Shown one piece after another: positions 25,476 to 34,446 of a DNA stretch of 64,000 nucleotides; the first letter of the stretch is position 1, and each line of letters opens with the position of its first letter. The notes below the pieces were generated by a model. The model worked only from the letters and a program-made list of their open reading frames with translations, ran no database searches and was not told the DNA's origin. The stretch spans positions 186,001 to 250,000 of the forward strand of contig CALOBR010000016.1 in the NCBI GenBank assembly GCA_942491665.1, in the 5' to 3' direction. The DNA is from CAVQGZ01 sp942491665. Its GTDB lineage: Bacteria; Actinomycetota; Actinomycetes; Jiangellales; Jiangellaceae. The translations under genes were made by a program, and so were the position numbers.

Positions 25476-26077
25476 CGTGTGCCGGCTCACGTGGCGCCCG
25501 TCTTTCGATTCCTCAGCGTTTCGGGGTCACCCGGGGGTGATGTCGGTCGTCGTCAAGAGCGCGTGGCTCCATGCCGCGGGCTGCGTCCGGACATGAAGTC
25601 GCCGCGCAGCGCCCTACTCGCGGGGCACCTCGAAGCGGAAGCCGCCCATCTCTCCGGACAAGAGGGGGCGAGCTGCCAGGGTGGCCGCCTGAACGCTCTC
25701 CAACTGGAGGGACCACCGGTGTGCCTCCGCCACTCTCAGGTGGGTGACGCTGCGTGCGTGCACGGGCCGCGGGCTGACGATGGCCGGCTTGTTGGGTCGT
25801 CCCCGACGAGGCGTCCGGCCCCGATGATCCGAGGCAGGCTCACCCTGAAGTGGGGCGCGTACTAGGTGATCCTCATGTCCCGGCGACTCCGCCCGACCCG
25901 CGACGTCCCCTTCTGGCCGGGGCCCTCCCAGCCCCCTGCCGCCGCGTGGCGTCCGCTCGCGGCCCAACAGCAACGCCGGGTCCGTCGCCTGGAGGATGCC
26001 GGTGAGGGGACGCCCTATCGACCCCACAGGCGCGGCGCCAAGTCCCCGGTTCCAGAGGCGAGGAAGGCTGTCGCCCC
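25476..26077. other. 600-bp stretch without a supported gene
   Basis: Open frames exist on both strands but have Arg/Pro/Gly-rich composition typical of GC-rich antisense, no RBS and no recognisable motif. The minus-strand frame ending at 25614 (C-terminus GGFRFEVPRE) is the only one I would not exclude as a decayed gene. No repeat or hairpin stands out. Confidence 0.4.
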
Positions 26078-26254
26078 TCAAGACTCGACGCGGCGCAGAC
26101 TTGGCGCGGCATGGCTGAGGAACAGAAGGCATGCGAATCCGAAGACTCCACTCCCTGCTACTACGAGCGGATCGGCGGAGCGGACTCCCGCTACGGCGAA
26201 CAGCACGGCGCTCGCCAGGAACAAGAGCCATCCCACGAAGTCCCGTCTCGGCAT
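26078..26254 (-). CDS. Small membrane protein, 58 aa
   Basis: MPRRDFVGWLLFLASAVLFA begins a positively charged N-terminus with a first membrane helix (about 7-25); a second helix (about 30-48, LVVAGSGVFGFACLLFL) follows, with a short charged tail. Two-helix hairpin proteins of this size are common in actinobacteria and lack known function. Start 26254 chosen for topology; RBS is weak. Confidence 0.5.
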   Translation of the reverse strand: MPRRDFVGWLLFLASAVLFAVAGVRSADPLVVAGSGVFGFACLLFLSHAAPSLRRVES

Positions 26255-26475
26255 GCCATGATCGTACGGCCGCTCCGTGGTGAGAGCTTGCCTGCGGTGT
26301 CGGCGGCGAGCTGCTCGAGCTCTCGTGCCCGGCGCAGGACGGCGCGTCCCGGCTCGGTGACCCGTGCTGGCTTCGACCGCAAGAGAAGAACCGTCCAGTG
26401 GCGTGCGGCGGGGCACCGTGTCCCCGGCCGGTGGGCGCGCGTCGAGCAGCTCCGCGAGCAGTGGTGCTACGCCGG

Positions 26476-26928
26476 ATGTCGAGGGCTGTGGCGCAGATGC
26501 GGGCGGATGCGGTCAGCGACGACATGTGGTCGGCGCCAACCCCGTGCACGGAGTGGGACGTGCGGGCCCTGACAAACCCCGGTCACGACCCTGTCGCGAC
26601 GTACGCGAGGGCCGCCGTCGACGCACGCGCCGCACTGGAAGCTCTGCCCTCGTTGTCGGTGGTGGTCGAGCTGTCCGCGGGTCCGAAGAGCGTGCAGCGC
26701 TACTGCGACGAGGTGGGTGCCGACACGCTGATCCACACGTGGGACCTTGCCCACGCGGTCGGGGCAGACGGGCGGCTACCAGCCGACCTGCTCGGCGTCG
26801 CCGCCACCGTGGTCGAGTCCTGGCTCAAGCCACAGGGGATCCCCGGAGTCCTCGCGGCCCGACTCGACGTGCCTGACGACGCCGACGCGCCGACCCGGCT
26901 TCTCGCCGCCCTGGGCCGCCGCGCCTGA
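26476..26928 (+). CDS. TIGR03086-like metal-binding protein with internal deletion
   Basis: 150 aa. It resembles the mycothiol-dependent maleylpyruvate isomerase-like/TIGR03086 group: DDMWSAPTPCTEWDVRAL at the N-terminus and LIHTWDLAHAVGADGRLP in the middle. In full-length relatives DVRAL is followed by N-H and a long loop before the conserved DP-V-A-Y; here it jumps directly (TNPGHDPVATYARA), so some 20-30 residues including the metal-binding His helix seem deleted in frame. Upstream GTGs at 26461 and 26464 could be the start. Possibly non-functional. Confidence 0.55.
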   Translation: MSRAVAQMRADAVSDDMWSAPTPCTEWDVRALTNPGHDPVATYARAAVDARAALEALPSLSVVVELSAGPKSVQRYCDEVGADTLIHTWDLAHAVGADGRLPADLLGVAATVVESWLKPQGIPGVLAARLDVPDDADAPTRLLAALGRRA

Positions 26929-27127
26929 GCCGTCGTTCGGGTGAGGGCACCCGGGTTCGGCAGCGCTACACGACGCGTCCTCCGCCCGGTGCAGACGCGG
27001 TGTGCGCGGGGGCATTCGAGATGGAGCGGGGCTGTCGGTCGCCCAGCGTCGTAGGCCGGCACCGGTACTGGGCACGGATGCCCGGTGACGAGCTTGTTGG
27101 GGACTCGCTGATGACCATGGACGGCTG

Positions 27128-28000
27128 TCAGTCTTTCGCGTGCTGGAACGGCTCGAGGTAGAGCGCCGGGCGCCGCATGACGAGGGAGAAGTGGCCCTCG
27201 TCGTCGACGATGTGCAGGCGCCCTCCGGGGATCGCGCCTGCGAGGATTCGGGCCTGTTCGTGTCCGACGATGGTGTCGTCGCGACCGTGCCACACGTCGA
27301 CCGGCACGCCCGGAGGGTCGAGGCGGTCGGCCCATGGCAGCGCCTCGAGTCGGAGGTCGTGCACGAAGGCGCGGGATCCTTGGCGGAACGCCTCGGCGGT
27401 CATCTGGGTCACCAGTGCCTGGACGTCGGGGCGGGCCACGGCCTGCTCGTCGGCGGCTGCCAGGTCCGGGAACATGCGCAGCATCCGGTCTGGGCGCCGC
27501 CGGAAGCGGCGGGCGGTCCTGGCCAGCAACGCCCGAAGCAGCCACGGCGCTGTTCTGGCGGTGGTGTACAGGCGCCGATCCGCCCGGCTCCAGGTCTCGG
27601 GCACGCCAGGCAGGTTCGCCGGCGCGGTACTGCCGACGAGTGCCACGCGGGTGACCCGGTCGGGCAGCGCCACCGCACACGCGTAGGCGTAGCGACCTCC
27701 CCCGGATGTCCCCACGACCCCGAACCGGTCGATCCCCAGCGCGTCGGCGAACCGGGCGAGCATGGCCGGGTAGTCGACCACGCGGTAGGAGACGAAGGAT
27801 GCATGGCCATAGCCGGGGCGGTCTGGTGCGACCAGCCGGATGCCCAGCGCCGTCGCCGCGTCGCTGACCGGGCCACCTGCCTGCATCCGTGACCCTGGGG
27901 TGCCGTGCAAGTACAGAACCACCCTGTGGTCCTGGTCGCCGGTGTCGGAGTAGGAGACGACCCGACCGTCCGGCAGGACAACACGATCATCCATGCCCAT
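27128..28000 (-). CDS. Alpha/beta hydrolase
   Basis: 290 aa. Oxyanion motif LYLHGTPGSR (about 30-39), nucleophile elbow GTSGGGR (Ser about 97), acid in VWHGRDDTIVG, and catalytic His in DDEGHFSLV (about 270). Typical cytosolic alpha/beta hydrolase without signal peptide; substrate unknown. ATG 28000 is preceded by GAGAGGA. Its start overlaps the end of the 100-aa hypothetical gene by 14 nt, so the two are probably translationally coupled. Confidence 0.88.
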   Translation of the reverse strand: MGMDDRVVLPDGRVVSYSDTGDQDHRVVLYLHGTPGSRMQAGGPVSDAATALGIRLVAPDRPGYGHASFVSYRVVDYPAMLARFADALGIDRFGVVGTSGGGRYAYACAVALPDRVTRVALVGSTAPANLPGVPETWSRADRRLYTTARTAPWLLRALLARTARRFRRRPDRMLRMFPDLAAADEQAVARPDVQALVTQMTAEAFRQGSRAFVHDLRLEALPWADRLDPPGVPVDVWHGRDDTIVGHEQARILAGAIPGGRLHIVDDEGHFSLVMRRPALYLEPFQHAKD

Positions 28001-28289
28001 TGGTGTGCGTCCTCTCTGGCGGGCCGCCCCATCGGTGTCGAGCAGCCACTGGACAGGCCACTACGACCAGCGCCGCGTCCACCAGCGCCGCCTGCGCACG
28101 TACCGCGACGAGAGCGGACTCGGGCATACGGCCCAGCATCGCCGCGCCACTGTCGCGCAGCGTCCACACGGCCGTTGGTGGTGCAGCCCCCGCCCGCATC
28201 TCCAACGCGATCCACCGCCCCACCGCCGACCGGTCCAACCCGCCGAGGTCATACGATTCCAGCGCTTGGGCCACCAAGTGGGGCTGCAT
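27987..28289 (-). CDS. Hypothetical protein, 100 aa
   Basis: Starts MQPHLVAQALESYDLGGLDR; mostly helical and Ala-rich, with a hydrophobic C-terminal segment VDAALVVVACPVAARHRW. No family recognised. It lies 17 nt downstream of the YrhK-like gene and overlaps the hydrolase start by 14 nt, so the three minus-strand genes look like one operon. RBS is weak. Confidence 0.5.
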   Translation of the reverse strand: MQPHLVAQALESYDLGGLDRSAVGRWIALEMRAGAAPPTAVWTLRDSGAAMLGRMPESALVAVRAQAALVDAALVVVACPVAARHRWGGPPERTHTNGHG

Positions 28290-28306
28290 GCGGCCAGTAT
28301 CGGCGC

Positions 28307-29047
28307 TCAGTTCGCCCCGTCGCTGGCTGGTACCGCCGGTCGCCCCCCGCCCTGGCGCAGGGCGACGATGCGGGCGCGGCGGTAGTTGAACCAACCGCCG
28401 AGCAGGAAGAGGACGCTGCCGATGACGTACTGCGCTGCGAGGAAGGCATCGACAGTGCGTTGATCGGCGGCGCTCTGCAGGGTGAACAGGTACGGGATGG
28501 ATGCGACCACGAACAGCATCGACCCAGTCACGAAGGTGATGGCCGTGAGGTTCATGAGTTGGAGAGTGCGCATGTTCGGGGCCCGGATCACCTCGAGAAC
28601 GTTGATCGCCGCCCCGAAGACGAACAGCAGGCCGCCGATGATGAAGGTCCAGGAGCCGGCCGCGTACCACCCGACCGCGTTCAGGAAGAAGACGCTGCCG
28701 GCGGCGAACAGCACGCTGCCCACCAGGTAGCTGAGCGCGGCCCATGCCTCGTACCGGTCCCAGATGGTGAGTTGTCGAAGGAGCGTGGCCCGGTAGCGGA
28801 CCACTTCGAGCAGGTCGTGGCCTGTGACCGCTAGGTACATCAGCGATGCGAAGAAGAAGACCCAGGCCCCGCGGTCGGACACGCTCTCCGGCTCCGGGAA
28901 GAACAGCACGCTGCCCCAGATGAACATCACCCCACCGGCGAGGTAGACGGTGGTGTTGATGGTCTCCCATGTGAGGTTGTCGCGCCCACCCGGCTGCAGG
29001 CTGGCCGGGGCGTGCTGTCTCGGTCGGTTGACGAACAGGTGGGGCAC
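28307..29047 (-). CDS. YrhK-domain membrane protein
   Basis: 246 aa. Three related two-helix units (about 30-75, 105-160, 185-230), each of the form Y-x2-G-S-x-LF...., e.g. GGVMFIWGSVLFF, LVGSVLFAAGSVFFL, VIGSVLFLLGGWFNYRRA. This is the internally repeated pattern of YrhK-like proteins, predicted polytopic membrane proteins of unknown function. GTG 29047 is chosen because upstream residues are compositionally unlike a membrane protein N-terminus. The 318-bp gap to the divergent gene (29048-29365) shows no further feature. Confidence 0.75.
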   Translation of the reverse strand: MPHLFVNRPRQHAPASLQPGGRDNLTWETINTTVYLAGGVMFIWGSVLFFPEPESVSDRGAWVFFFASLMYLAVTGHDLLEVVRYRATLLRQLTIWDRYEAWAALSYLVGSVLFAAGSVFFLNAVGWYAAGSWTFIIGGLLFVFGAAINVLEVIRAPNMRTLQLMNLTAITFVTGSMLFVVASIPYLFTLQSAADQRTVDAFLAAQYVIGSVLFLLGGWFNYRRARIVALRQGGGRPAVPASDGAN

Positions 29048-29365
29048 GGGCGAGAACCTATCATCGGCCAAGCACGCGTTCTCGCAGGTCAAACGGTCAT
29101 TCCGTGCCCCCACCCGACACCTCAGCTGCGGAACGCCTGGCCGACGCGAGACATCCAGTCGGTCGGGAACGTCAGTGGCGCCGCAGCCGTTGCCGGTCAC
29201 CCATATGCGCAGGAGAGGGATACACGCAGGGCTGACCCTGCGGCTGTCCGGCGCGAGGCCCACAGGCCGAAGGTCATCACAGCGGGTGACGCCGGCCACT
29301 GTCGATCAACCCTGTTCGCACGTCAGTGTCGAGCCACGACCCTGTTGCCGTCGCCCGGAGTCGAC

Positions 29366-30862
29366 ATGCACGCCACGCGCGAGCTGAGCGCACGCCCCTC
29401 GAACAACGAATCCCGCCGAATGACTGCGGCCGGGGCTGCCTCGGCCGCTGCGATCGCCGCCGCAGCCGGAGCTCTCGGCGGGTGGTTGCTGCCCCGCGGT
29501 CCGGTCACGACCACCCAGGCACTGGTAGCAGTGCTCGCAGGGCTGGCGGTCGGCTTCGCGGCCGGCCGGCTGACGGGATCGCGCTGGGCGTTGCTCATGG
29601 CCCCGGCGGTGTTCGCGCTGGTCTTCGAGCTGGCCCGGGTCCGCGTGGACGGACCCACGATCGACGCGATCCGGCTCGATGGCATCTACGGGGTGTTGAC
29701 GTTCGTGGTCGGGCGAGGGGTCGACGGCGTTCTGATGGTGCTGCCGATGCTGGTCGGCACCGGTTTCGGGCTCGTGTCGTTCAGGCGCGCCACTGGAACC
29801 GACGCGCCGCGCCGCTGGCCGGGACGCATTGTGCTGACCGTCGGTGCCGTTCTTGTCGCGCTGCTGGTGGCGGGGCTGCTCCGCCCGACCACCACCGAGC
29901 CGATCGCCGAGGACGGCAGCGTCGCCGAGCTGGTCGAGGTGCGCATCGGCGGGCACGAGCAGTCGATCATGATCAGGGGGGACTCGGCGCGGGCCCCGGT
30001 GCTGCTCTACTTGGAAGGTGGGCCCGGTGGTACCGGGATCGGCCGCATCCGCAACTCTGGGACGGCGCTGGAGCAGCACTTCGTGGTCGCGGTCTGGGAC
30101 CAGCGCGGCACCGGCAAGAGCTACGACCAGCTCGAGCCCACCGCCACCCTCACTGTCGAGCAGATGGTGCTCGACACTCTCGCTGTCACCGACTACCTGC
30201 GCGACCGCTTCGACCAGCAGAAGATCTACCTGGTGGGTAGCAGCTGGGGTACCACTCTCGGGGTGCTCGCCACGCAGCGTGCACCGCAGAAGTACCACGC
30301 CTACGTCGGCACCGGCCAGATGGTGGATCAGTTCGAGACTGACACGCTGATGTACACCCAGAGCCTGTCCGACGCCGAGGCGCGCGGCGACGCCGCCGCC
30401 GCGCAGCGGCTGGAGGAGATCGGGCCCCCGCCGTACGACGACACCCTCAGCTACACCGAGGCACTGGCCTCGAACCCGAAGTGGGTGAACTTCGAGCACG
30501 GCGACGACTACAACGCCTCCTCGGAGTACCCCGCCAGCCTGTTCGTCGCGGAGTACTCCCTGATCGAGCAGCTACGCGGCATGGCGGCAGTCGCGGAGAC
30601 GTTCCACGTGCTCTACCCGCAGCTCGCCGAGACCGACTTCCGCACCCAGGTTCCGCGTCTGGACGTGCCCGTGTTCGTCGTGCAAGGGGAGTACGAGGCC
30701 TCCGGGCGCTCGACCCTGGCCCGGGAGTGGTTCCAGCGACTCTCCGCCCCCACCAAGGAGTACGTCGTCTTCAACCGGTCCGGGCACACACCCCCCTACG
30801 ACGAGCCCGGACGGTTCGCCGACTACATGCGCGCGGTTGTCGACCGGGTCGAAGCGGCGTAA
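29366..30862 (+). CDS. Alpha/beta hydrolase with four-helix membrane N-terminus
   Basis: 498 aa. Residues about 20-185 hold four or five membrane helices (AAIAAAAGALGGWLLP, TTQALVAVLAGLAVGFAAG, WALLMAPAVFALVFELA, VLTVGAVLVALLVAGLL). Then a prolyl-iminopeptidase-like hydrolase: LEGGPGG, WDQRGTGKSYDQ, nucleophile GSSWGTT (Ser about 292) and His in NRSGHTPPYDEP. The enzyme domain should follow TM segments facing outside or the membrane surface. Fusion of this hydrolase to a multi-helix anchor is less common than the soluble form. GGAG precedes ATG 29366. Confidence 0.85.
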   Translation: MHATRELSARPSNNESRRMTAAGAASAAAIAAAAGALGGWLLPRGPVTTTQALVAVLAGLAVGFAAGRLTGSRWALLMAPAVFALVFELARVRVDGPTIDAIRLDGIYGVLTFVVGRGVDGVLMVLPMLVGTGFGLVSFRRATGTDAPRRWPGRIVLTVGAVLVALLVAGLLRPTTTEPIAEDGSVAELVEVRIGGHEQSIMIRGDSARAPVLLYLEGGPGGTGIGRIRNSGTALEQHFVVAVWDQRGTGKSYDQLEPTATLTVEQMVLDTLAVTDYLRDRFDQQKIYLVGSSWGTTLGVLATQRAPQKYHAYVGTGQMVDQFETDTLMYTQSLSDAEARGDAAAAQRLEEIGPPPYDDTLSYTEALASNPKWVNFEHGDDYNASSEYPASLFVAEYSLIEQLRGMAAVAETFHVLYPQLAETDFRTQVPRLDVPVFVVQGEYEASGRSTLAREWFQRLSAPTKEYVVFNRSGHTPPYDEPGRFADYMRAVVDRVEAA

Positions 30863-30893
30863 CCGCGGGCGTCATGGGCGTGCAGGGTGGGCC

Positions 30894-33653
30894 TCACGCA
30901 CCGGAACGGCTTGCGCGGGGCTCGTCGATGCCGGTCGCTCGGCCTCCCGAACCCCGGCGGCGCAACGCCTTCTCGATGCCGACGACCAGCATGACGCCGA
31001 GAGCGACGGCGACGATGCGCCCCCAGGCGGCCAGGTTGATAGGCGCAGACTCGAACACGACGTGGAAGAACGGCAGGTAAGTGAAGAGCACCTGCAGCGC
31101 GACCATGGCCGCCATCCCGGCGAGCAACGGTGGGTTACTGAAGAACCCGAGCGTCATGAACGACTGGGCGAGGCTACGGCAGTTGAGCAGGTAAGCAGTT
31201 TCCACAAGCACAAAGACGTTGACCGCAACGGTGCGGGCCTCGGCCGTGGTGGCCCCGCTCGCAAGCTCGTACTCGAACAGCCCGAACGCGCCGATGAGCA
31301 TCAGCACCGACACCAGGACGATCCGCTCGACCAGAACTCGCGTAAGGATGGGCTGGTCGGGGTCGCGGGGCGGTCGATCCATGATCCCCGGCTCCTTCGG
31401 CTCGAACACCAGCATCAGCCCAAGAAGCAGAGCGGTCGTCATGTTGATCCACAGCACCTGGACGGGCAGCACGGGCAGGGTGGCGCCGAGCATGATCGCG
31501 GCAAGGATCACCAGGCCCTCGCCGAGGTTGGTGGGCAGCGTCCAGGTGATGAACTTGGTGATGTTGTCGTAGACGCCACGGCCTTCCTCGACCGCTGCCT
31601 CGATGGTGGCGAAGTTGTCGTCGGTCAGCACCATCGCGCTGGCGTCCTTGGCGACCTCCGTGCCGGCGTGCCCCATCGCGATTCCGATGTCGGCCTGGCG
31701 CAGGGCGGGTGCGTCGTTCACTCCGTCACCCGTCATGGCCACGACATGGTTCTGGGCCTGCAGCGCCTCGACGAGGCGCAGCTTGTTCTCCGGAGTGACG
31801 CGAGCCAGCACGTTCGCCGATTCGGCTGCGCGGGCGAAGTCGGCACTCGACAGCTCGCGCAGCTCGGCGCCGGTGACGGCGATCGGTTCGCGCCCGTGAG
31901 CGCCCAAACCGATCTCCGCGGCGATCGCTCGAGCGGTGGCAGCGTGGTCGCCGGTGATCATCTTGACCTCGATGCCAGCCTGGTGGCACGTGCGGATCGA
32001 CGCGACCGCCTCGGGTCGAGGCGGGTCGTGCATCCCGACGAGGCCGAGCAGCGTCAGCGTTGCCCCGTCCAGATCAGCCGGCGCCAGTCGGTTGGTGTCC
32101 GCCGACACGGCGACGCTGGCGACCGCGAGCACGCGCAGGGCATCGCGCCCCATCTGGTCGACGGCCTGACCGACCCACGCGGAGTCCAGCGCAGAATCAT
32201 GCCCGTCCCTGGCGCGCACGGAGCCGGCCAGCGGCAGCACGGCCTCCACCCCGCCCTTGACCACGAGCATCCGCTTCGTCCCGTCCGACTCTGCGTGCAG
32301 CGTGGCCATGAGCTGGGACTCCGACGAGAACGGGATCTCGTCGATCCTCGGGTGGTGCTCGACCAGGTGGGCCCCGTCGATCCCTGCTTTGGCTGCCGCG
32401 CTGAGAAGCGCGACCTCGGTCGGGTCCCCAACCGCGACCCACTCATGGCTGCGGTGCTTCAGCACGGAGTCGTTGCACAGCACCCCAGCCTGCAGCGTCT
32501 CGGCCAGTGCGGCGTCCGCCCCGCCCTCGACCGGCGTGCCGTCGGAGTCGAGCAGCGTCCCGCTCGGCTCATAGCCCGTGCCGGTGACGACGTATCGACC
32601 GGATGCAGTGACCACGGTCGTCACCGTCATCTGGTTCTGGGTGAGCGTGCCGGTCTTGTCGCTGCACACGACCGTTGTCGCGCCGAGGGTCTCCACCGCG
32701 GGCAGTCGGCGGATGATGGCGTGGCGCTTGGCCATCCGCGACACCCCGATCGCGAGGATGATCGTGACGGCTGCCGGCAGCCCCTCCGGGATCGCTCCGA
32801 CAGCGAGGGCGATGGCCGCTGTGACCATGTCGGCCACCGGCTCGCCGCGGTAGAGCCCGAGCACGAACGTGAGTCCGGCAAGCACGAGGATGACCACCGT
32901 CAGCAAGCGGCTGAAGCCGGCGAGCTTGCGAGTGAGCGGCGTCTGCACTCCACCGGACTCACCGACGAGGCGGTGGATCAGTCCGAGCTCGGTGTCACCG
33001 CCTGTCGCCACGACGACCCCGGTGGCGGTGCCGGCCACGACGAGGGAGCCCGAGAAGGCCATGTTGGCTCGGTCGGCCAGCTCGGCGCTCTCATGCACGG
33101 CCACTGCCTGCTTGGCCACCGGAACGGACTCACCGGTGAGTGCGGACTCGTCGATCGACAGGCCGCGAACCCGCAGGAGACGCATGTCGGCCGGAACCTT
33201 GTCCCCGGCCTCCAGCGCCACAACGTCACCAGGCACGAGGTCGGTGGAGTCCAGGCGCACCCGTTCGCCGTCGCGCACCACAGTGGCGTGCGTGCGGGTC
33301 ATAGCCATCAGGGCCGACAGCGCCTTCTCCGCCCGCTCCTCCTGGAGGAACCCGACGACGACGTTGACCAGTACCACGACCGCGATGACCGCGGACTCGA
33401 TCCACTCCTGCAGCGCGATCGTGAGCGCCAGCGCTACCAGCAGCACATAGACCAGGGGGTGGTGGAAGTGCCGCAGCACGCGCACGACCGGGCCGCGTCG
33501 ACGGGGCGGCGGCAGCACGTTCGCCCCCCACCGGACAAGCCGCGACTGCGCCTCCTGCTCGCTCAGCCCTCGCTCAGGATGGGTCTCCAGCAGGAGCACC
33601 AGTTGGTGCTCGGGCAGGGCGTGGTGCCCGGCCTGCCCGACGGTTGTCGGCAT
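30894..33653 (-). CDS. Cation-translocating P-type ATPase (CtpF/PII-like)
   Basis: 919 aa. Actuator TGES (ESALTGESVPVAK), phosphorylation site CSDKTGTLTQNQMTV, hinge TGDGVNDAPALRQADIG and M4 motif IPEGLPAAVT place it with type II Ca2+/Na+-like pumps. In M6 the SERCA N-x-x-T-D becomes WINMTTA, so the usual Asp of the ion site is Ala, as I recall for the mycobacterial CtpF group. Ten membrane helices. It follows a USP gene by 6 nt, the same pairing as Rv1996-ctpF of the M. tuberculosis DosR regulon (recall). Ion specificity uncertain. Confidence 0.9.
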   Translation of the reverse strand: MPTTVGQAGHHALPEHQLVLLLETHPERGLSEQEAQSRLVRWGANVLPPPRRRGPVVRVLRHFHHPLVYVLLVALALTIALQEWIESAVIAVVVLVNVVVGFLQEERAEKALSALMAMTRTHATVVRDGERVRLDSTDLVPGDVVALEAGDKVPADMRLLRVRGLSIDESALTGESVPVAKQAVAVHESAELADRANMAFSGSLVVAGTATGVVVATGGDTELGLIHRLVGESGGVQTPLTRKLAGFSRLLTVVILVLAGLTFVLGLYRGEPVADMVTAAIALAVGAIPEGLPAAVTIILAIGVSRMAKRHAIIRRLPAVETLGATTVVCSDKTGTLTQNQMTVTTVVTASGRYVVTGTGYEPSGTLLDSDGTPVEGGADAALAETLQAGVLCNDSVLKHRSHEWVAVGDPTEVALLSAAAKAGIDGAHLVEHHPRIDEIPFSSESQLMATLHAESDGTKRMLVVKGGVEAVLPLAGSVRARDGHDSALDSAWVGQAVDQMGRDALRVLAVASVAVSADTNRLAPADLDGATLTLLGLVGMHDPPRPEAVASIRTCHQAGIEVKMITGDHAATARAIAAEIGLGAHGREPIAVTGAELRELSSADFARAAESANVLARVTPENKLRLVEALQAQNHVVAMTGDGVNDAPALRQADIGIAMGHAGTEVAKDASAMVLTDDNFATIEAAVEEGRGVYDNITKFITWTLPTNLGEGLVILAAIMLGATLPVLPVQVLWINMTTALLLGLMLVFEPKEPGIMDRPPRDPDQPILTRVLVERIVLVSVLMLIGAFGLFEYELASGATTAEARTVAVNVFVLVETAYLLNCRSLAQSFMTLGFFSNPPLLAGMAAMVALQVLFTYLPFFHVVFESAPINLAAWGRIVAVALGVMLVVGIEKALRRRGSGGRATGIDEPRASRSGA

Positions 33654-33659
33654 CCGCGC

Positions 33660-34268
33660 TCACTCAGAACCCCGGTGCGTCACCATCACCGGACGGCGCG
33701 ACTGTGCCAGCAACCCCTCGGCCACGCTGCCCAGCAGCCGCCTCGACACCCCTCGCCCGCGAGTGCCCACGACGACCATGTCGGCATCGTGACGCTCGGC
33801 CACCTCGGCCAACGCCTGCACCGGACGTCCGGCGACGACCTCGACCGTCACGTTGTGGTCGGCGAGGTTCTCCGCCACCGCGTCCAGCCGGTCGCTCGCC
33901 GCGGCCACTCCCGCCCCGCTCGGCTCGCTCTCGGTGTCGTAGTCGACGACCTCGCACAGCACCAGGCAACACGGACGATCACCCATCACAGTCGTGGCCA
34001 CCGCCAGCGCGTGCTCCGACTCCGGCGACCCGTCCATGCCCACGACCACCTTCGTGCCGGAGGCTTCGACCGCTGGCCGCTCCACAAGCACGTGCGAGGT
34101 GCGCTCCACCCGGTCGATGAACACGAGCAACGAGAACGGCCCCAGGATCAGACCGCCCAGCAGCCACACGGCTGACGGATGCCCGTGCCGGTACAGGTAG
34201 TAGTAGCCCGCCAGCCCGCCCAGCAACCACACCGCCAGCGCCACCCATGCGAACGTCGATCCACCCAT
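33660..34268 (-). CDS. Membrane-tethered universal stress protein
   Basis: 202 aa. Two N-terminal membrane helices (about 7-25 and 32-50) precede a USP domain starting TKVVVGMDGSPESEHAL. The ATP-binding loop is GTRGRGVSRRLLGS, which has eight residues between the second and third glycine where the classical G-x2-G-x9-G-[ST] has nine, so nucleotide binding may differ. Encoded 6 nt upstream of the P-type ATPase, suggesting the USP senses or tunes the pump at the membrane. Confidence 0.82.
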   Translation of the reverse strand: MGGSTFAWVALAVWLLGGLAGYYYLYRHGHPSAVWLLGGLILGPFSLLVFIDRVERTSHVLVERPAVEASGTKVVVGMDGSPESEHALAVATTVMGDRPCCLVLCEVVDYDTESEPSGAGVAAASDRLDAVAENLADHNVTVEVVAGRPVQALAEVAERHDADMVVVGTRGRGVSRRLLGSVAEGLLAQSRRPVMVTHRGSE

Positions 34269-34335
34269 GTCTTCAGCGTGACGGAGGTAGCCGAGTTCCG
34301 GAAGAGTCGAGCGTCCCTAGTCCGCGCTACGCAGA

Positions 34336-34357
34336 GTTCACCAAGTGTTCACCGTGG
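34336..34357 (+). promoter_or_regulatory. PHO-box-like direct repeat (PhoP/RegX3 type)
   Basis: GTTCACC occurs at 34336-34342 and 34347-34353, exactly 11 bp apart. This is the direct-repeat unit of Streptomyces PHO boxes, read by the phosphate response regulator PhoP, and close to RegX3 sites of mycobacteria. It lies about 90 bp upstream of the DASS transporter and about 70 bp upstream of the divergent USP gene. Only two units are clear. Confidence 0.5.
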
Positions 34358-34446
34358 CGACGTGGTGTGCCCTAGCCTGCCCAGCGGTGGCGACTCGCCA
34401 CGGCGCGTCGGACTGGGCGTGTCTTGCCACGGCGAGGAGCAACACG

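Noticed and set aside
25614..26549. 311-codon minus-strand frame in the gap after the response regulator
   Set aside because: No RBS or family motif, composition typical of antisense; only the C-terminal end looks remotely protein-like, so I left it unannotated.
30837..34175. Very long plus-strand open frame (over 1100 codons) opposite the P-type ATPase and USP
   Set aside because: Its residues are Gly/Arg/His-rich without any domain; the minus strand has the complete ATPase motifs. Antisense openness is a GC-rich codon artefact.
34269..34446. DosR box upstream of the membrane USP
   Set aside because: Only partial half-sites (GGGACGCTCGACTC on the minus strand) with 8 of 10 key positions, below what I would call a site.
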